From Flavobacteriales bacterium (GTDB lineage Bacteria; Bacteroidota; Bacteroidia; Flavobacteriales_E; Vicingaceae): a stretch of 9,991 nucleotides of DNA. The notes beneath the pieces were generated by a model, which ran no database searches, was not told where the DNA came from, and worked only from the letters and a program-made list of their open reading frames with translations. The DNA lies in NCBI GenBank assembly GCA_002402165.1, contig NVVI01000006.1:7732-17722 (forward strand), in the 5' to 3' direction. Positions 1-7,447 of the stretch are shown piece after piece (positions within the stretch are counted from its first letter, which is position 1; each line of letters starts with the position of its first letter). The translations under genes and the position numbers were made by a program.

Positions 1-146
1 CAGTAAAACTCTCTCATTCTTTCCGCCAATAAATCATCTCCTAACGAAATTACAGAGGCTATTCCGTAATGAGCAACTTTAAGAGGAGTGTCTATCGTAA
101 AGCCTATTCCCATTACAGGGATATGAAAACTATGTGTTTTTTTCAT
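1..146 (-). CDS. N-terminal fragment of a conserved Bacteroidota-type protein of unknown function
   Basis: An ATG at 146-144 on the minus strand opens a frame with no stop to the window edge, giving 48 codons; the C-terminus is missing. The product begins MKKTHSFHIPVMGIGFTIDT and continues with a stretch reading KVAHYGIASVISLGDDLL. The pattern of a Pro-Val-Met-Gly turn followed by Val-Ala-x-x-Gly-Ile-x-Ser-Val-Ile-Ser resembles the start of FMN-binding TIM-barrel enzymes such as nitronate monooxygenase, where a barrel strand is followed by a glycine-rich 'GGIGVIS' strand. That resemblance is by eye only and the function is not assigned. The gene diverges from the substrate-binding protein at 337. 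The coding reading is supported by the clean frame and protein-like composition. Confidence is good that it is a gene and low for any function. Confidence 0.7.
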   Translation of the reverse strand, partial: MKKTHSFHIPVMGIGFTIDTPLKVAHYGIASVISLGDDLLAERMREFY

Positions 147-176
147 TGCTATTTTTTCATACAAAAATATTGAGGG

Positions 177-184
177 CAAATATA
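177..184 (-). promoter_or_regulatory. Candidate -7 box for the left-edge minus-strand gene
   Basis: Read on the minus strand, this is TATATTTG, a full match to the Bacteroidota -7 consensus TAnnTTTG. It ends 30 nt upstream of the ATG at 146. No convincing TTG -33 element is seen at the usual 17-23 nt spacing, so the call rests on the box alone in AT-rich DNA. Confidence 0.3.
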
Positions 185-244
185 AGTAACTTAAATGTTA
201 TTTGTCTTCGTTTTAAACTAAATAATTGGTCATATATTTTGTAG

Positions 245-286
245 TTTTCGCTAGTGTGTAATTGTTTTTTTTGTATCTTTTCGCTA
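245..286. promoter_or_regulatory. Pair of 9-bp direct repeats upstream of the binding-protein gene
   Basis: The 9-mer TTTTCGCTA occurs at 245-253 and again at 278-286, 33 bp apart start to start, close to three helical turns. The downstream copy ends 18 nt before the -7 box at 305, so it covers the -33 region of that promoter. This is a plausible binding site pair for a transcription factor. The two copies are directly visible; the regulatory role is inference. Confidence 0.3.
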
Positions 287-290
287 TATA

Positions 291-302
291 AATTAGCTAA
301 TT
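291..302. promoter_or_regulatory. Perfect 12-bp palindrome, candidate operator
   Basis: AATTAGCTAATT reads identically on both strands. It occupies the spacer between the -33 region and the -7 box at 305-312, where a bound dimeric repressor would block RNA polymerase. In AT-rich DNA such a palindrome can arise by chance, so the operator role is a suggestion. Confidence 0.3.
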
Positions 303-304
303 AG

Positions 305-312
305 TATATTTG
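305..312 (+). promoter_or_regulatory. Candidate -7 box of the substrate-binding protein gene
   Basis: TATATTTG matches the Bacteroidota -7 consensus TAnnTTTG exactly and ends 24 nt before the ATG at 337. Transcription would begin near 318, giving a 5' leader of roughly 19 nt. The best -33 candidate is the TTTTCG at 278-283, an imperfect match to the TTG-type element at 21 nt spacing. The region before the ATG is A-rich with no Shine-Dalgarno sequence, as usual in this phylum. Confidence 0.5.
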
Positions 313-336
313 GCAAAATCTAAGTTAAAGTAAATT

Positions 337-2043
337 ATGAAAAATATAGCCTTAAGTTTTGTAACAACCACTATCTTGCTTCTCATGGCTTGTGGTGGAG
401 AAAATTCATCATCAGGTAATGACAGTCAAAACAGTAAATTAATTAATGATAAGTGTTTAGATTTTGCCATTGCAGAAAAATATGAAACATTGGATCCTAT
501 AAAAGTAACTAGTGTAGTTTCTTTTCACATTGTTAGCCAAGTTTATGAACCTTTACTTCGTTTTAACGAAAAAGACTTATCTCTAGAGCCTTTACTTGCT
601 GAATCATGGGAGGTTGGTGAGAACAATCTAGTTTACACTTTTAGGCTGAAAAAAGGGGTTTATTTTCAAGATAACTCTTGTTTTGATGGGGGAAAAGGTC
701 GAGAACTAAAAGCCTCAGATATAATTTATAGTTTTAATAGAATTTATGCTGAAACAGATGGAAATTACGCTTATGCCCTATTTAGAAATACCATAAAAGG
801 AGGAGAAGCTTATAGGAAATCTGGAGGAGAAATTGCTGGAATAAAAGCCATTGACGATTATACGGTTGAATTCACATTAAGCCATCCCTCTTCTAACTTT
901 ATTTCACTTTTAGCAATTGTTAATTCTGCCATTGTTCCAAAAGAAGCTATAGAAAAAAATATGGTCGCTGGTACTGGTCCTTTTACCTATAATCAAGAAA
1001 ACGACACTGAAAAAGCAGTAACATTGCTAAAAAATAAAAATTATCATATCTCTGATAAAAAAGGGAGCAAACTTCCATACCTAGAATCAGTGGCCTTTAA
1101 TTATGTTAAATCTGGACAAGATCAATTAGATTTATTTATGAGTGATAAATTGGATGTAATTACTGGGATCCCACCAAAAGCTATTAAAGATATAGTTGAA
1201 TCTCAAATTGCAAGTTTCCAAGATAAGCCTGTAAAATACGTATTAGGAAGATACCCTCAGGTTTCAACCACCTTTTTAAATTTAAACACAGCTATTGCCC
1301 CATTTAACAATATAAAAGTTAGACAGGCTCTAGGTATAGCAATTAATAAAGCAAGAATTGTTGATGCCGTATTAAAAGGCGAAGCTTTTGGCCCTGGAAA
1401 TCATGGAATAGTTCCTTCGGCAATCAAAGGCTATGATTTTTCCTCTGTTATAGGACATGAGTTTAATGTGCCAAAAGCTAAAAAAATGCTAGCTGATGCT
1501 GGTTATCCTAATGGAAAAGGATTTCCTACGCTTAAGTTTGCAACAGGAAAAGGAAATACAACCCTTAGAGTTGCTCTTGAAATTCAAAAACAATTATTAA
1601 CTAATTTAAATATAAACGTTGAAATTTCTTCATTATCTCTTAATGAAATAGAAGAAATGAATAGTAAGTCTCAAGTCCATCTTTCATTAAATGGCTGGTT
1701 AGGAGAATTTCCTGGTCCCATTACTTTTTTATCTTTGCTTTATGGGGATGATGTTCCTAACTCTACCGAAGAGTCTTCTTACCCTAACCAATCTAGATAT
1801 AAAAACACAACATTTGACAAGCTTTATGAACAAGCGTTGGCAACTCTTGATGTAAAAAAAAGATATGAATTGTGCTTAACTGCTGACCAGATAATAGCAA
1901 CAGAAGTTCCTGTTATTCCTCTTTGGTATCACGAAAAATATCAATTAATTAAATCTGTCGTTAAAGATTATCAACCCAACTCAATGGACATTCTATATTT
2001 AACTCATGTTAAGTTAGAAAATGCTCCTGTGGAGAAAAATTAA
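337..2043 (+). CDS. ABC-type solute-binding lipoprotein, family 5 (oligopeptide/dipeptide/nickel type)
   Basis: This is a full-length 568-residue extracytoplasmic solute-binding protein of the SBP_bac_5 (OppA/DppA-like) family, which delivers peptides or similar ligands to an ABC permease. The N-terminus is a short hydrophobic signal with a lipobox Leu-Met-Ala-Cys ending at Cys19, followed by a Gly/Ser/Asn-rich linker, so the mature protein should be lipid-anchored. Family hallmarks are the 'LDP' segment at about residue 52, the following VSQVYEPLLRFN, the 'LAESWEV...YTFRLKKGVYFQD' block, the 'ELKASDIIYSFNRI' helix and the C-lobe block VRQALGIAINKARIVDAVLK from residue 328. The ligand cannot be read from sequence. 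No permease or ATPase gene lies in the window, so it is an orphan here. It precedes the exporter gene by 120 bp and might be co-transcribed with it. Family is certain, substrate unknown. Confidence 0.93.
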   Translation: MKNIALSFVTTTILLLMACGGENSSSGNDSQNSKLINDKCLDFAIAEKYETLDPIKVTSVVSFHIVSQVYEPLLRFNEKDLSLEPLLAESWEVGENNLVYTFRLKKGVYFQDNSCFDGGKGRELKASDIIYSFNRIYAETDGNYAYALFRNTIKGGEAYRKSGGEIAGIKAIDDYTVEFTLSHPSSNFISLLAIVNSAIVPKEAIEKNMVAGTGPFTYNQENDTEKAVTLLKNKNYHISDKKGSKLPYLESVAFNYVKSGQDQLDLFMSDKLDVITGIPPKAIKDIVESQIASFQDKPVKYVLGRYPQVSTTFLNLNTAIAPFNNIKVRQALGIAINKARIVDAVLKGEAFGPGNHGIVPSAIKGYDFSSVIGHEFNVPKAKKMLADAGYPNGKGFPTLKFATGKGNTTLRVALEIQKQLLTNLNINVEISSLSLNEIEEMNSKSQVHLSLNGWLGEFPGPITFLSLLYGDDVPNSTEESSYPNQSRYKNTTFDKLYEQALATLDVKKRYELCLTADQIIATEVPVIPLWYHEKYQLIKSVVKDYQPNSMDILYLTHVKLENAPVEKN

Positions 2044-2088
2044 TTGTATAAGTTATTTTATCTTCTTAAAAAATTGAAACTTTGAATT

Positions 2089-2148
2089 ATGCTTAGTCCA
2101 TTTTTCTATTTAGGATTAATAGCGATATTTGTGGGCTACAAATCCTGA
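2089..2148 (+). CDS. Possible 19-residue hydrophobic small ORF in the gap before the exporter
   Basis: An ATG at 2089 opens a 19-codon frame ending in TGA at 2146-2148. It encodes MLSPFFYLGLIAIFVGYKS, a peptide with a hydrophobic core and a terminal Lys-Ser, like a minimal membrane peptide. It lies 15 nt upstream of the exporter ATG at 2164. No ribosome-binding site is visible, which is uninformative in this phylum. It could be a leader peptide, a real micropeptide, a relict or chance. I do not recognise it. Confidence 0.2.
   Translation: MLSPFFYLGLIAIFVGYKS
2127..2143 (+). repeat. Inverted repeat in the gap between binding protein and exporter
   Basis: ATTTGT at 2127-2132 and ACAAAT at 2138-2143 form a perfect 6-bp stem with a 5-nt loop (GGGCT). 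An outer GGAT/ATCC pair at 2113-2116 and 2142-2145 could extend an alternative fold. There is no following T-run, so a simple intrinsic terminator is not supported. It overlaps the end of the small hydrophobic frame and could act as a weak attenuator or RNA-processing site. Confidence 0.25.
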
Positions 2149-2163
2149 GAAAGATGTTGAAGT

Positions 2164-4608
2164 ATGTGGTTTAAATTCTCAAGAATAATATTAAGAAATC
2201 GATTACTAATTTTAGTTTTATTAGGATTAGTAACCATCTTTATGGGTTACCGTGCACAATTTGTGACCATGAGTTATCAGCTTGCTCAAATGTTGCCAAA
2301 ATCTGATAGCACCTATATAGAATATCAAAAATTTAAATCAACTTTTGGAAAAGACGGAAGTGTTGTTGTAGCCGGAATCAATGATGATAGGTTATTCGAA
2401 CTAAGTAATTTTAATGCTTGGTATGATTTAACCCACAACATTAAAAAAATAAAAGTTGCCTTTAATGTTAATGGGAAAGATACTTTGGTTGCTGGAGTAA
2501 CCGAGGCATTGTCTGTTGCTAATTCCTACATACTAATAAAAAATCAAGCTAAAAAAAGATTTGATTTTGAACAAATAATAAAACGAAAACCCCAAACACA
2601 AATTGAACTTGATAGTCTAAAAAAAGTATTATACAGCCTCCCTTTTTACAATGGCTATTTATATACAGACTCAACGTCAATCACATTAATCGCCATTACA
2701 CTGAATGCAAATGTTCTTGACTCAAGGTATCGAAATGAATTGTTTGAAAAAATAGATCTGGAAGTATTAAAATTTCATGAAAAAACAGGGATAAAAATTC
2801 ACATATCAGGACTCCCTTATATTAGGGCTAACTCTACTACAAAGGTGAAAGATGAAATTTTAATTTTCTTGATTCTCTCCATTTTAATTACATCGTTTAT
2901 TCTTTACCTATTTTTTAGATCATTTAAAGTCACTATGTATTCTATGTTAGTGGTAACGGTAGGTGTTATTTGGTCTGCCGGAATTCAATCTCTTTTTGGA
3001 TATAAAATAACTATTCTCACAGGATTAATCCCTCCCTTAATAATTGTTATCGGAATTCCTAATTGTATCTTTTTGCTTAATAAGTACCATTCCGAGTTCA
3101 AAAACCATGGAAATCAGATTAAAGCATTAAGTCGAGTTATTCAAAAAACTGGAAATGCTATTTTTCTAACTAACACTACAACCGCGCTTGGCTTTGCAAC
3201 TTTCATATTTACAAAAAGTGCTATTTTGATAGAATTTGGGATTCTAGCTGCCATTGATATTTTTATGGTTTTTGTACTGTCCATTCTTATTATTCCAATA
3301 ATTTTTAGCTTTTTAAAGGCCCCGAAAAAACGCCACACTAAGCATTTGGAAAACAAACTAATGATAAAAATTGTTTCCTTTTTAGAATATTTGGTTAAAT
3401 ACCAGAGAAGAGCCGTATACATTGTTACTGTTATTGTTGTAATAATAAGTATTTATGGAGTTTCGCTAATTACTACAACAGGTAATATTATTGATGATTT
3501 ACCAAAAAATGATCCTATTGTTGAAGATCTTAAGTTTTTTGAAAAAAAATTTAATGGAGTAATGCCCTTTGAAGTTATCATAGACACCAAAAAGAAAAAT
3601 GGTGTTTTTGCTAACAATGGTAAAACGCTATATAAAATTCAAAAACTACAACGAGAATTATCGAAGCATAAAGAATTTTCAAAACCTTTATCCATAACAG
3701 AAGTTATAAAATTTAGCTATCAGGCATACAAAAAGGGCAACCCTAAGTTCTACATTTTACCTCCTGCTACAGAGTTAAAAAAATTAAAAAAATACGTGAA
3801 AAATGACGATCGTAAAAATAATTTCTCGTCCTTTATTGATAAAGACAACCAAGTGACTCGTGTAAGCTTTCGAATGACAGATATTGGCTCTAAGGAAATG
3901 GATGTTTTATTGAGTGAAATTCGTCCAAAAATAGATGCTATATTCTCTCCAGAAGAATACAATATAAGCTTAACAGGAACCAGTGTAATGTTTTTAAAAG
4001 GGACAAACTATTTAGTAGAAAACCTATTAACAAGCTTAACATTAGCTATTATTTTAATCGCTTCATTAATGTCTGTGTTATTTTCTTCTGTAAGGATGGT
4101 ATTGGTTTCTTTAGTCCCTAACCTACTCCCTTTACTAACTACTGCTGGCTTGATGGGCTTTTTTGGTATTCCAATCAAACCTTCAACTATTTTAATTTTT
4201 AGTATCGCTTTCGGAATATCGGTAGATGACACCATTCACTTTTTAGCAAAATACCGACAAGAATTAAAACTTCAAAAATGGAACATTAAAGAAGCTGTTT
4301 ACATGGCATTACGAGAAACAGGAGTAAGTATGATTTATACTTCTATTATTTTGTTTTTTGGATTTGGAGTCTTTACCGTTTCAAGTTTTGGAGGTACAAT
4401 TGCTTTAGGAATTTTAGTCTCTGTTACTTTATTGTTTGCTATGATGGCAGATTTAGTATTATTGCCATCATTATTACTATCTTTAGATAAAGCATTAACA
4501 ACTAAAGCATTCAAAAAAGAACCTTTAATTGAAATCTTTGACGAAGAAGAGGATATCAATTTAGATAAATTAAAAGTGAGGCCCATTAAACACCAAGAAT
4601 TAAATTAA
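2164..4608 (+). CDS. MMPL/RND-superfamily exporter with two sterol-sensing-like membrane domains
   Basis: This 814-residue inner-membrane protein has the full RND layout. TM1 is at about residues 13-29, followed by a large extracytoplasmic domain (30-228). Then come five helices (232-252, 256-279, 283-305, 331-351, 356-386), TM7 (418-437) and a second outer domain (438-618). The last five helices are at about 621-641, 644-668, 673-697, 720-742 and 745-776, followed by an acidic cytoplasmic tail. TM10 carries the GISVDDTIHF motif with Asp688-Asp689, the expected proton-relay acids of the MMPL family. The matching place in TM4 reads GIPNCIF (residues 297-303), with Pro299-Asn300 where acids would align. 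Family members export lipids, siderophores or other amphipathic molecules using the proton gradient; this cargo is unknown. The stop is 3 nt before rfbA, implying co-transcription. The ATG at 2164 is chosen because the Trp-Phe-basic start leads straight into TM1. Confidence 0.92.
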   Translation: MWFKFSRIILRNRLLILVLLGLVTIFMGYRAQFVTMSYQLAQMLPKSDSTYIEYQKFKSTFGKDGSVVVAGINDDRLFELSNFNAWYDLTHNIKKIKVAFNVNGKDTLVAGVTEALSVANSYILIKNQAKKRFDFEQIIKRKPQTQIELDSLKKVLYSLPFYNGYLYTDSTSITLIAITLNANVLDSRYRNELFEKIDLEVLKFHEKTGIKIHISGLPYIRANSTTKVKDEILIFLILSILITSFILYLFFRSFKVTMYSMLVVTVGVIWSAGIQSLFGYKITILTGLIPPLIIVIGIPNCIFLLNKYHSEFKNHGNQIKALSRVIQKTGNAIFLTNTTTALGFATFIFTKSAILIEFGILAAIDIFMVFVLSILIIPIIFSFLKAPKKRHTKHLENKLMIKIVSFLEYLVKYQRRAVYIVTVIVVIISIYGVSLITTTGNIIDDLPKNDPIVEDLKFFEKKFNGVMPFEVIIDTKKKNGVFANNGKTLYKIQKLQRELSKHKEFSKPLSITEVIKFSYQAYKKGNPKFYILPPATELKKLKKYVKNDDRKNNFSSFIDKDNQVTRVSFRMTDIGSKEMDVLLSEIRPKIDAIFSPEEYNISLTGTSVMFLKGTNYLVENLLTSLTLAIILIASLMSVLFSSVRMVLVSLVPNLLPLLTTAGLMGFFGIPIKPSTILIFSIAFGISVDDTIHFLAKYRQELKLQKWNIKEAVYMALRETGVSMIYTSIILFFGFGVFTVSSFGGTIALGILVSVTLLFAMMADLVLLPSLLLSLDKALTTKAFKKEPLIEIFDEEEDINLDKLKVRPIKHQELN

Positions 4609-4611
4609 GTT

Positions 4612-5475
4612 ATGAAAGGAATTGTACTAGCTGGAGGTTCTGGCACTCGACTACACCCATTGACTTTAGCTGTTAGTAAGCAATTAATGCCTATTTATGA
4701 TAAACCAATGATATATTACCCAATCTCTATTTTAATGAGTGCGGGAATAAAAGAAATATTAATCATTACTACTCCTGATGATAGTTTAAGTTTTAAAAAA
4801 TTACTTGGAGATGGTTCTCAGTTTGGATGCGAATTTATTTATGCTATTCAAGAAATACCTAATGGCTTAGCTCAAGCTTTTGTGATTGGCGAAGATTTTA
4901 TTGGAGAGGATAGTGTTGCTTTAATATTAGGAGATAATATTTTTTACGGAACAGGCTTAGATGGACTGTTAATGGAAAACACCAATTCTATTGGAGCAGT
5001 AGTTTTTGCTTATCATGTTTCCGATCCAGAAAGATATGGTGTTGTTGAGTTTGATGAAAATCAAAATGCTATTTCTATTGAAGAAAAACCAAAAAATCCA
5101 AAATCAAACTATGCTGTTCCAGGACTGTACTTTTATGATAACAGCGTAATTGAAATTGCAAAAGGATTAGAGCCTAGTCCTCGTGGCGAATATGAAATAA
5201 CTGACATTAACAGCATATACCTAGAAAGAAACCAATTAAAAGTTGGGGTTTTAGACAGGGGAACTGCATGGTTAGACACAGGCACCCACACATCGCTTAT
5301 GCAAGCATCTCAATATGTTCAGGTTGTTGAAGAAAGACAAGGCCTTAAAATTGGATGTTTAGAAGAAGTTGCTTTTAAAAAAGGGTTTATAACTAAAGAT
5401 CAATTAATCGCTTTAGCAAAACCATTAATCAAAAGTGGCTATGGAAATTATTTAATACAAGTTGCAAATGAATAA
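4612..5475 (+). CDS. rfbA: Glucose-1-phosphate thymidylyltransferase (RmlA/RfbA)
   Basis: This cytoplasmic enzyme joins dTTP and alpha-D-glucose-1-phosphate to make dTDP-glucose and pyrophosphate, the entry step to dTDP-rhamnose and other dTDP-deoxysugars. The 287-residue length matches the family. The nucleotide-binding signature [11 protein letters not shown] lies at residues 8-18, followed by [16 protein letters not shown] (22-37). The metal-binding LGDNIFYG has Asp108. Further marks are the EEKP block, VPGLYFYD and [10 protein letters not shown], all typical of RmlA rather than GalU or GlmU. It starts 3 nt after the exporter stop, and its last 8 nt overlap the next gene, pointing to translational coupling. 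No rmlB, rmlC or rmlD is in the window, so completion of dTDP-rhamnose would need genes elsewhere. Confidence 0.95.
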   Translation: MKGIVLAGGSGTRLHPLTLAVSKQLMPIYDKPMIYYPISILMSAGIKEILIITTPDDSLSFKKLLGDGSQFGCEFIYAIQEIPNGLAQAFVIGEDFIGEDSVALILGDNIFYGTGLDGLLMENTNSIGAVVFAYHVSDPERYGVVEFDENQNAISIEEKPKNPKSNYAVPGLYFYDNSVIEIAKGLEPSPRGEYEITDINSIYLERNQLKVGVLDRGTAWLDTGTHTSLMQASQYVQVVEERQGLKIGCLEEVAFKKGFITKDQLIALAKPLIKSGYGNYLIQVANE

Positions 5476-6412
5476 TAAAACAAACATACTAGTTACTGGT
5501 GGAGCGGGATTTGTTGGTAGTGCCCTAGTGGAAGAGCTCATTAAAGACTCCAATAACTTTGTTGTGGTTGTAGATAACCTTCAGACAGGATCCAAAGACA
5601 AACTCCCTGAAGCGACAAACGACAATTTAAAATTTATCCAATGTAACGTAAATCACGAAGATGAAATTACAAGTGTGTTTCATACTTTTTCTTTTGATTA
5701 TGTTTTTCATTATGCTGCATTAGTAGGGGTGAAAAGAACATTGGAAAACCCCGTTAGTGTTTTAGATGATATTGATGGGATTAGAAACATTCTAAACTTA
5801 TCAAAAAATACAGGTGTAAAAAGAGTTCTTTATTCTTCTTCTTCTGAGGTTTATGGCGAGCCTGTTGAATATCCTCAACATGAAGAAACTACTCCGTTAA
5901 ACTCAAGATTACCGTATGCTATTGTTAAAAACATTGGCGAAGCATTCTTAAAATCGTACCAACAAGAATTCGGATTGGATTATACTGTTTTTCGATTTTT
6001 TAATACTTACGGACCAAAACAAGCTAAAGATTTTGTTGTCTCTAAATTTATTAATGCAGCATTAAACAATCAAGACATAACCGTTTATGGGGATGGCTCA
6101 CAAACACGAACTTTTTGCTTTGTGGAAAACAACATTAAGGCTTGTGTTACAGCTGCTTTTAGTAATGATGGTAAAAACAGAACCATTAATATTGGAAATA
6201 ATATTGAAACATCAATACTTGATTTAGCTCAATTAATTATTAAGTTAACAGATTCTAAATCTGAAATAAAACACCTGCCACCTTTAGAAGATGGAGATAT
6301 GACTAGAAGAAATCCAGACATTACAATCATGAAAGAATTGTTAAATGAAGAGTTAATTTCACTAGAAGAAGGATTAAAGAAAGTATTACAAAACACTTCT
6401 TTTATTGTGTGA
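5468..6412 (+). CDS. Extended SDR nucleotide-sugar enzyme, UDP-glucuronate decarboxylase-like
   Basis: This is a 314-residue NAD-dependent epimerase/dehydratase-family enzyme acting on a nucleotide sugar in the cytoplasm. The Rossmann motif [10 protein letters not shown] is near the N-terminus. The active-site segment is [10 protein letters not shown] (residues 123-132) with Glu127, and the catalytic pair is Tyr150/Lys154 (YAIVK). Later segments [18 protein letters not shown] and [16 protein letters not shown], with a final SLEEGLKK, resemble UDP-xylose synthase (UXS/ArnA decarboxylase) more than other groups. The Asp-Glu pair of dTDP-glucose 4,6-dehydratase is replaced by Ser-Glu, which argues against RmlB. 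A 4-epimerase role remains possible. I chose the ATG at 5468, inside the rfbA stop region (ATGAATAA), over a TTG two codons upstream. Family is sure; the exact reaction is inferred. Confidence 0.88.
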   Translation: MNNKTNILVTGGAGFVGSALVEELIKDSNNFVVVVDNLQTGSKDKLPEATNDNLKFIQCNVNHEDEITSVFHTFSFDYVFHYAALVGVKRTLENPVSVLDDIDGIRNILNLSKNTGVKRVLYSSSSEVYGEPVEYPQHEETTPLNSRLPYAIVKNIGEAFLKSYQQEFGLDYTVFRFFNTYGPKQAKDFVVSKFINAALNNQDITVYGDGSQTRTFCFVENNIKACVTAAFSNDGKNRTINIGNNIETSILDLAQLIIKLTDSKSEIKHLPPLEDGDMTRRNPDITIMKELLNEELISLEEGLKKVLQNTSFIV

Positions 6413-6417
6413 GCACA

Positions 6418-7392
6418 ATGCAAAAAATCTTACGCTATATTGCACTTGTTGATGATTCCTTAAAAAATATTGTTTTAAAAAAAGAACCTGCTACTCTTTA
6501 TGAACCGATAACTTATATGTTAAATTTAGGTGGGAAAAGAATTAGACCGGCTCTTTTAATGTTGGCAAATAATTTATTTGGTGGAAAAGATGAAGATGCA
6601 TTAAATTCAGCTTTAGCAATAGAAGTCTTCCATAACTTCACCCTAATGCATGATGATATTATGGATGAAGCTCCTTTAAGAAGAGGGAGCCAATCTGTTT
6701 ACAAAAAATGGAACACAAACGTTGCCATTCTTTCGGGAGATGTGATGCTAATTCAAGCTATTCAGCTCTTAAGTAAAGAGAATACAACAGCTTTATCGGA
6801 AGTATTGGAAATATTTAATACTACTGCTGTTCAGGTTTGTGAAGGACAGCAATTTGATATGGATTTTGAAACTTCATCAGCTGTTTCTATAGATGATTAC
6901 TTAAAAATGATAGAACTAAAAACAGCTGTTTTATTAGGGTGTAGTTTAAAAATTGGAGCCATTATTGGAAATGCTACAAAAGAAGATGCCAATCATATTT
7001 ATGAGTTTGGTAAAAATTTAGGAATCGCTTTTCAATTAATGGATGATGTGTTGGATTTATATGGCGACCCAAAAAAAGTAGGAAAAAGAGTTGGTGGCGA
7101 TGTTATTGCCAACAAAAAAACCTACCTTTTATTAAAAGCACAAGAACTCGCTACAGGAAAAACCAAAAAAGATCTTGACTTTTGTTTAAGCTCTAGTGTT
7201 TTGGATGATAAATCTAAAGTGGAAAAAGTAACCACCCTTTTTAATGAATTAAACATTAAACAATTAGCTACAGACGAAATGAATCTTTTTTACAATACCG
7301 CCATTTCTCATTTAGACAGTATAAATACTCTAACAGAAAAAAAACAAGTATTTGAGAATTTTGCCAAAAATTTAATGAGTAGGGAAAACTAA
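6418..7392 (+). CDS. Polyprenyl (short-chain isoprenyl) diphosphate synthase
   Basis: This 324-residue all-helical trans-prenyltransferase condenses isopentenyl diphosphate onto allylic diphosphates. GGKRIRP at residues 38-44 binds the IPP phosphate. The first aspartate-rich motif is DDIMD (79-83), followed by RRG, and the second is DDVLD (209-213), with the downstream GKRVGGDV and KKTYL segments. Phe74, five residues before the first motif, is a bulky floor residue of the kind that limits chain length. A farnesyl- or geranylgeranyl-diphosphate product is therefore more likely than an octaprenyl-type one; this is inference from known family rules. The likely start is the ATG at 6418, 5 nt after the SDR stop. 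A GTG at 6409 overlapping that stop would add three residues. It is the last gene of the packed cluster and converges on the amidohydrolase. Confidence 0.93.
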   Translation: MQKILRYIALVDDSLKNIVLKKEPATLYEPITYMLNLGGKRIRPALLMLANNLFGGKDEDALNSALAIEVFHNFTLMHDDIMDEAPLRRGSQSVYKKWNTNVAILSGDVMLIQAIQLLSKENTTALSEVLEIFNTTAVQVCEGQQFDMDFETSSAVSIDDYLKMIELKTAVLLGCSLKIGAIIGNATKEDANHIYEFGKNLGIAFQLMDDVLDLYGDPKKVGKRVGGDVIANKKTYLLLKAQELATGKTKKDLDFCLSSSVLDDKSKVEKVTTLFNELNIKQLATDEMNLFYNTAISHLDSINTLTEKKQVFENFAKNLMSREN

Positions 7393-7402
7393 TAAACAAC
7401 CC

Positions 7403-7427
7403 CGAAGCAGAGCTTCGAGAAATTCTC
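7403..7427 (+). repeat. Double hairpin, REP-like element or convergent terminator
   Basis: CGAAGC at 7403-7408 and GCTTCG at 7412-7417 form a perfect 6-bp stem with an AGA loop. It is followed at once by GAGA-AAT-TCTC (7417-7427), a second small stem. It starts 10 nt after the prenyl synthase stop. There is no T-run, so it does not fit a classical intrinsic terminator, though it may stabilise or end the transcript between convergent genes. The compact GC stem in AT-rich DNA resembles dispersed palindromic repeats that I recall from Bacteroidota genomes; copy number cannot be judged from one window. Confidence 0.45.
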
Positions 7428-7447
7428 TTGATTAAATTATAAGTGTA

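Noticed and set aside
3141..4586. Several open minus-strand frames of 70-93 codons inside the exporter gene
   Set aside because: They lie fully within a convincing gene and have no protein-family features; they are shadows of the coding strand.
5462..5467. TTG start two codons upstream for the SDR gene
   Set aside because: The ATG at 5468 leads directly into the Rossmann strand at the normal distance and overlaps the rfbA stop in a typical coupling arrangement.
5468..6412. Assignment of the SDR gene as rfbB (dTDP-glucose 4,6-dehydratase) because it follows rfbA
   Set aside because: The active-site segment reads Ser-Ser-Glu-Val-Tyr-Gly, lacking the Asp-Glu pair of the dehydratase; the C-terminal motifs fit the UDP-glucuronate decarboxylase group better.
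6409..6417. GTG start overlapping the SDR stop for the prenyl synthase
   Set aside because: It is possible (GTGA overlap), but the ATG at 6418 gives a normal family N-terminus; the difference is only three residues.
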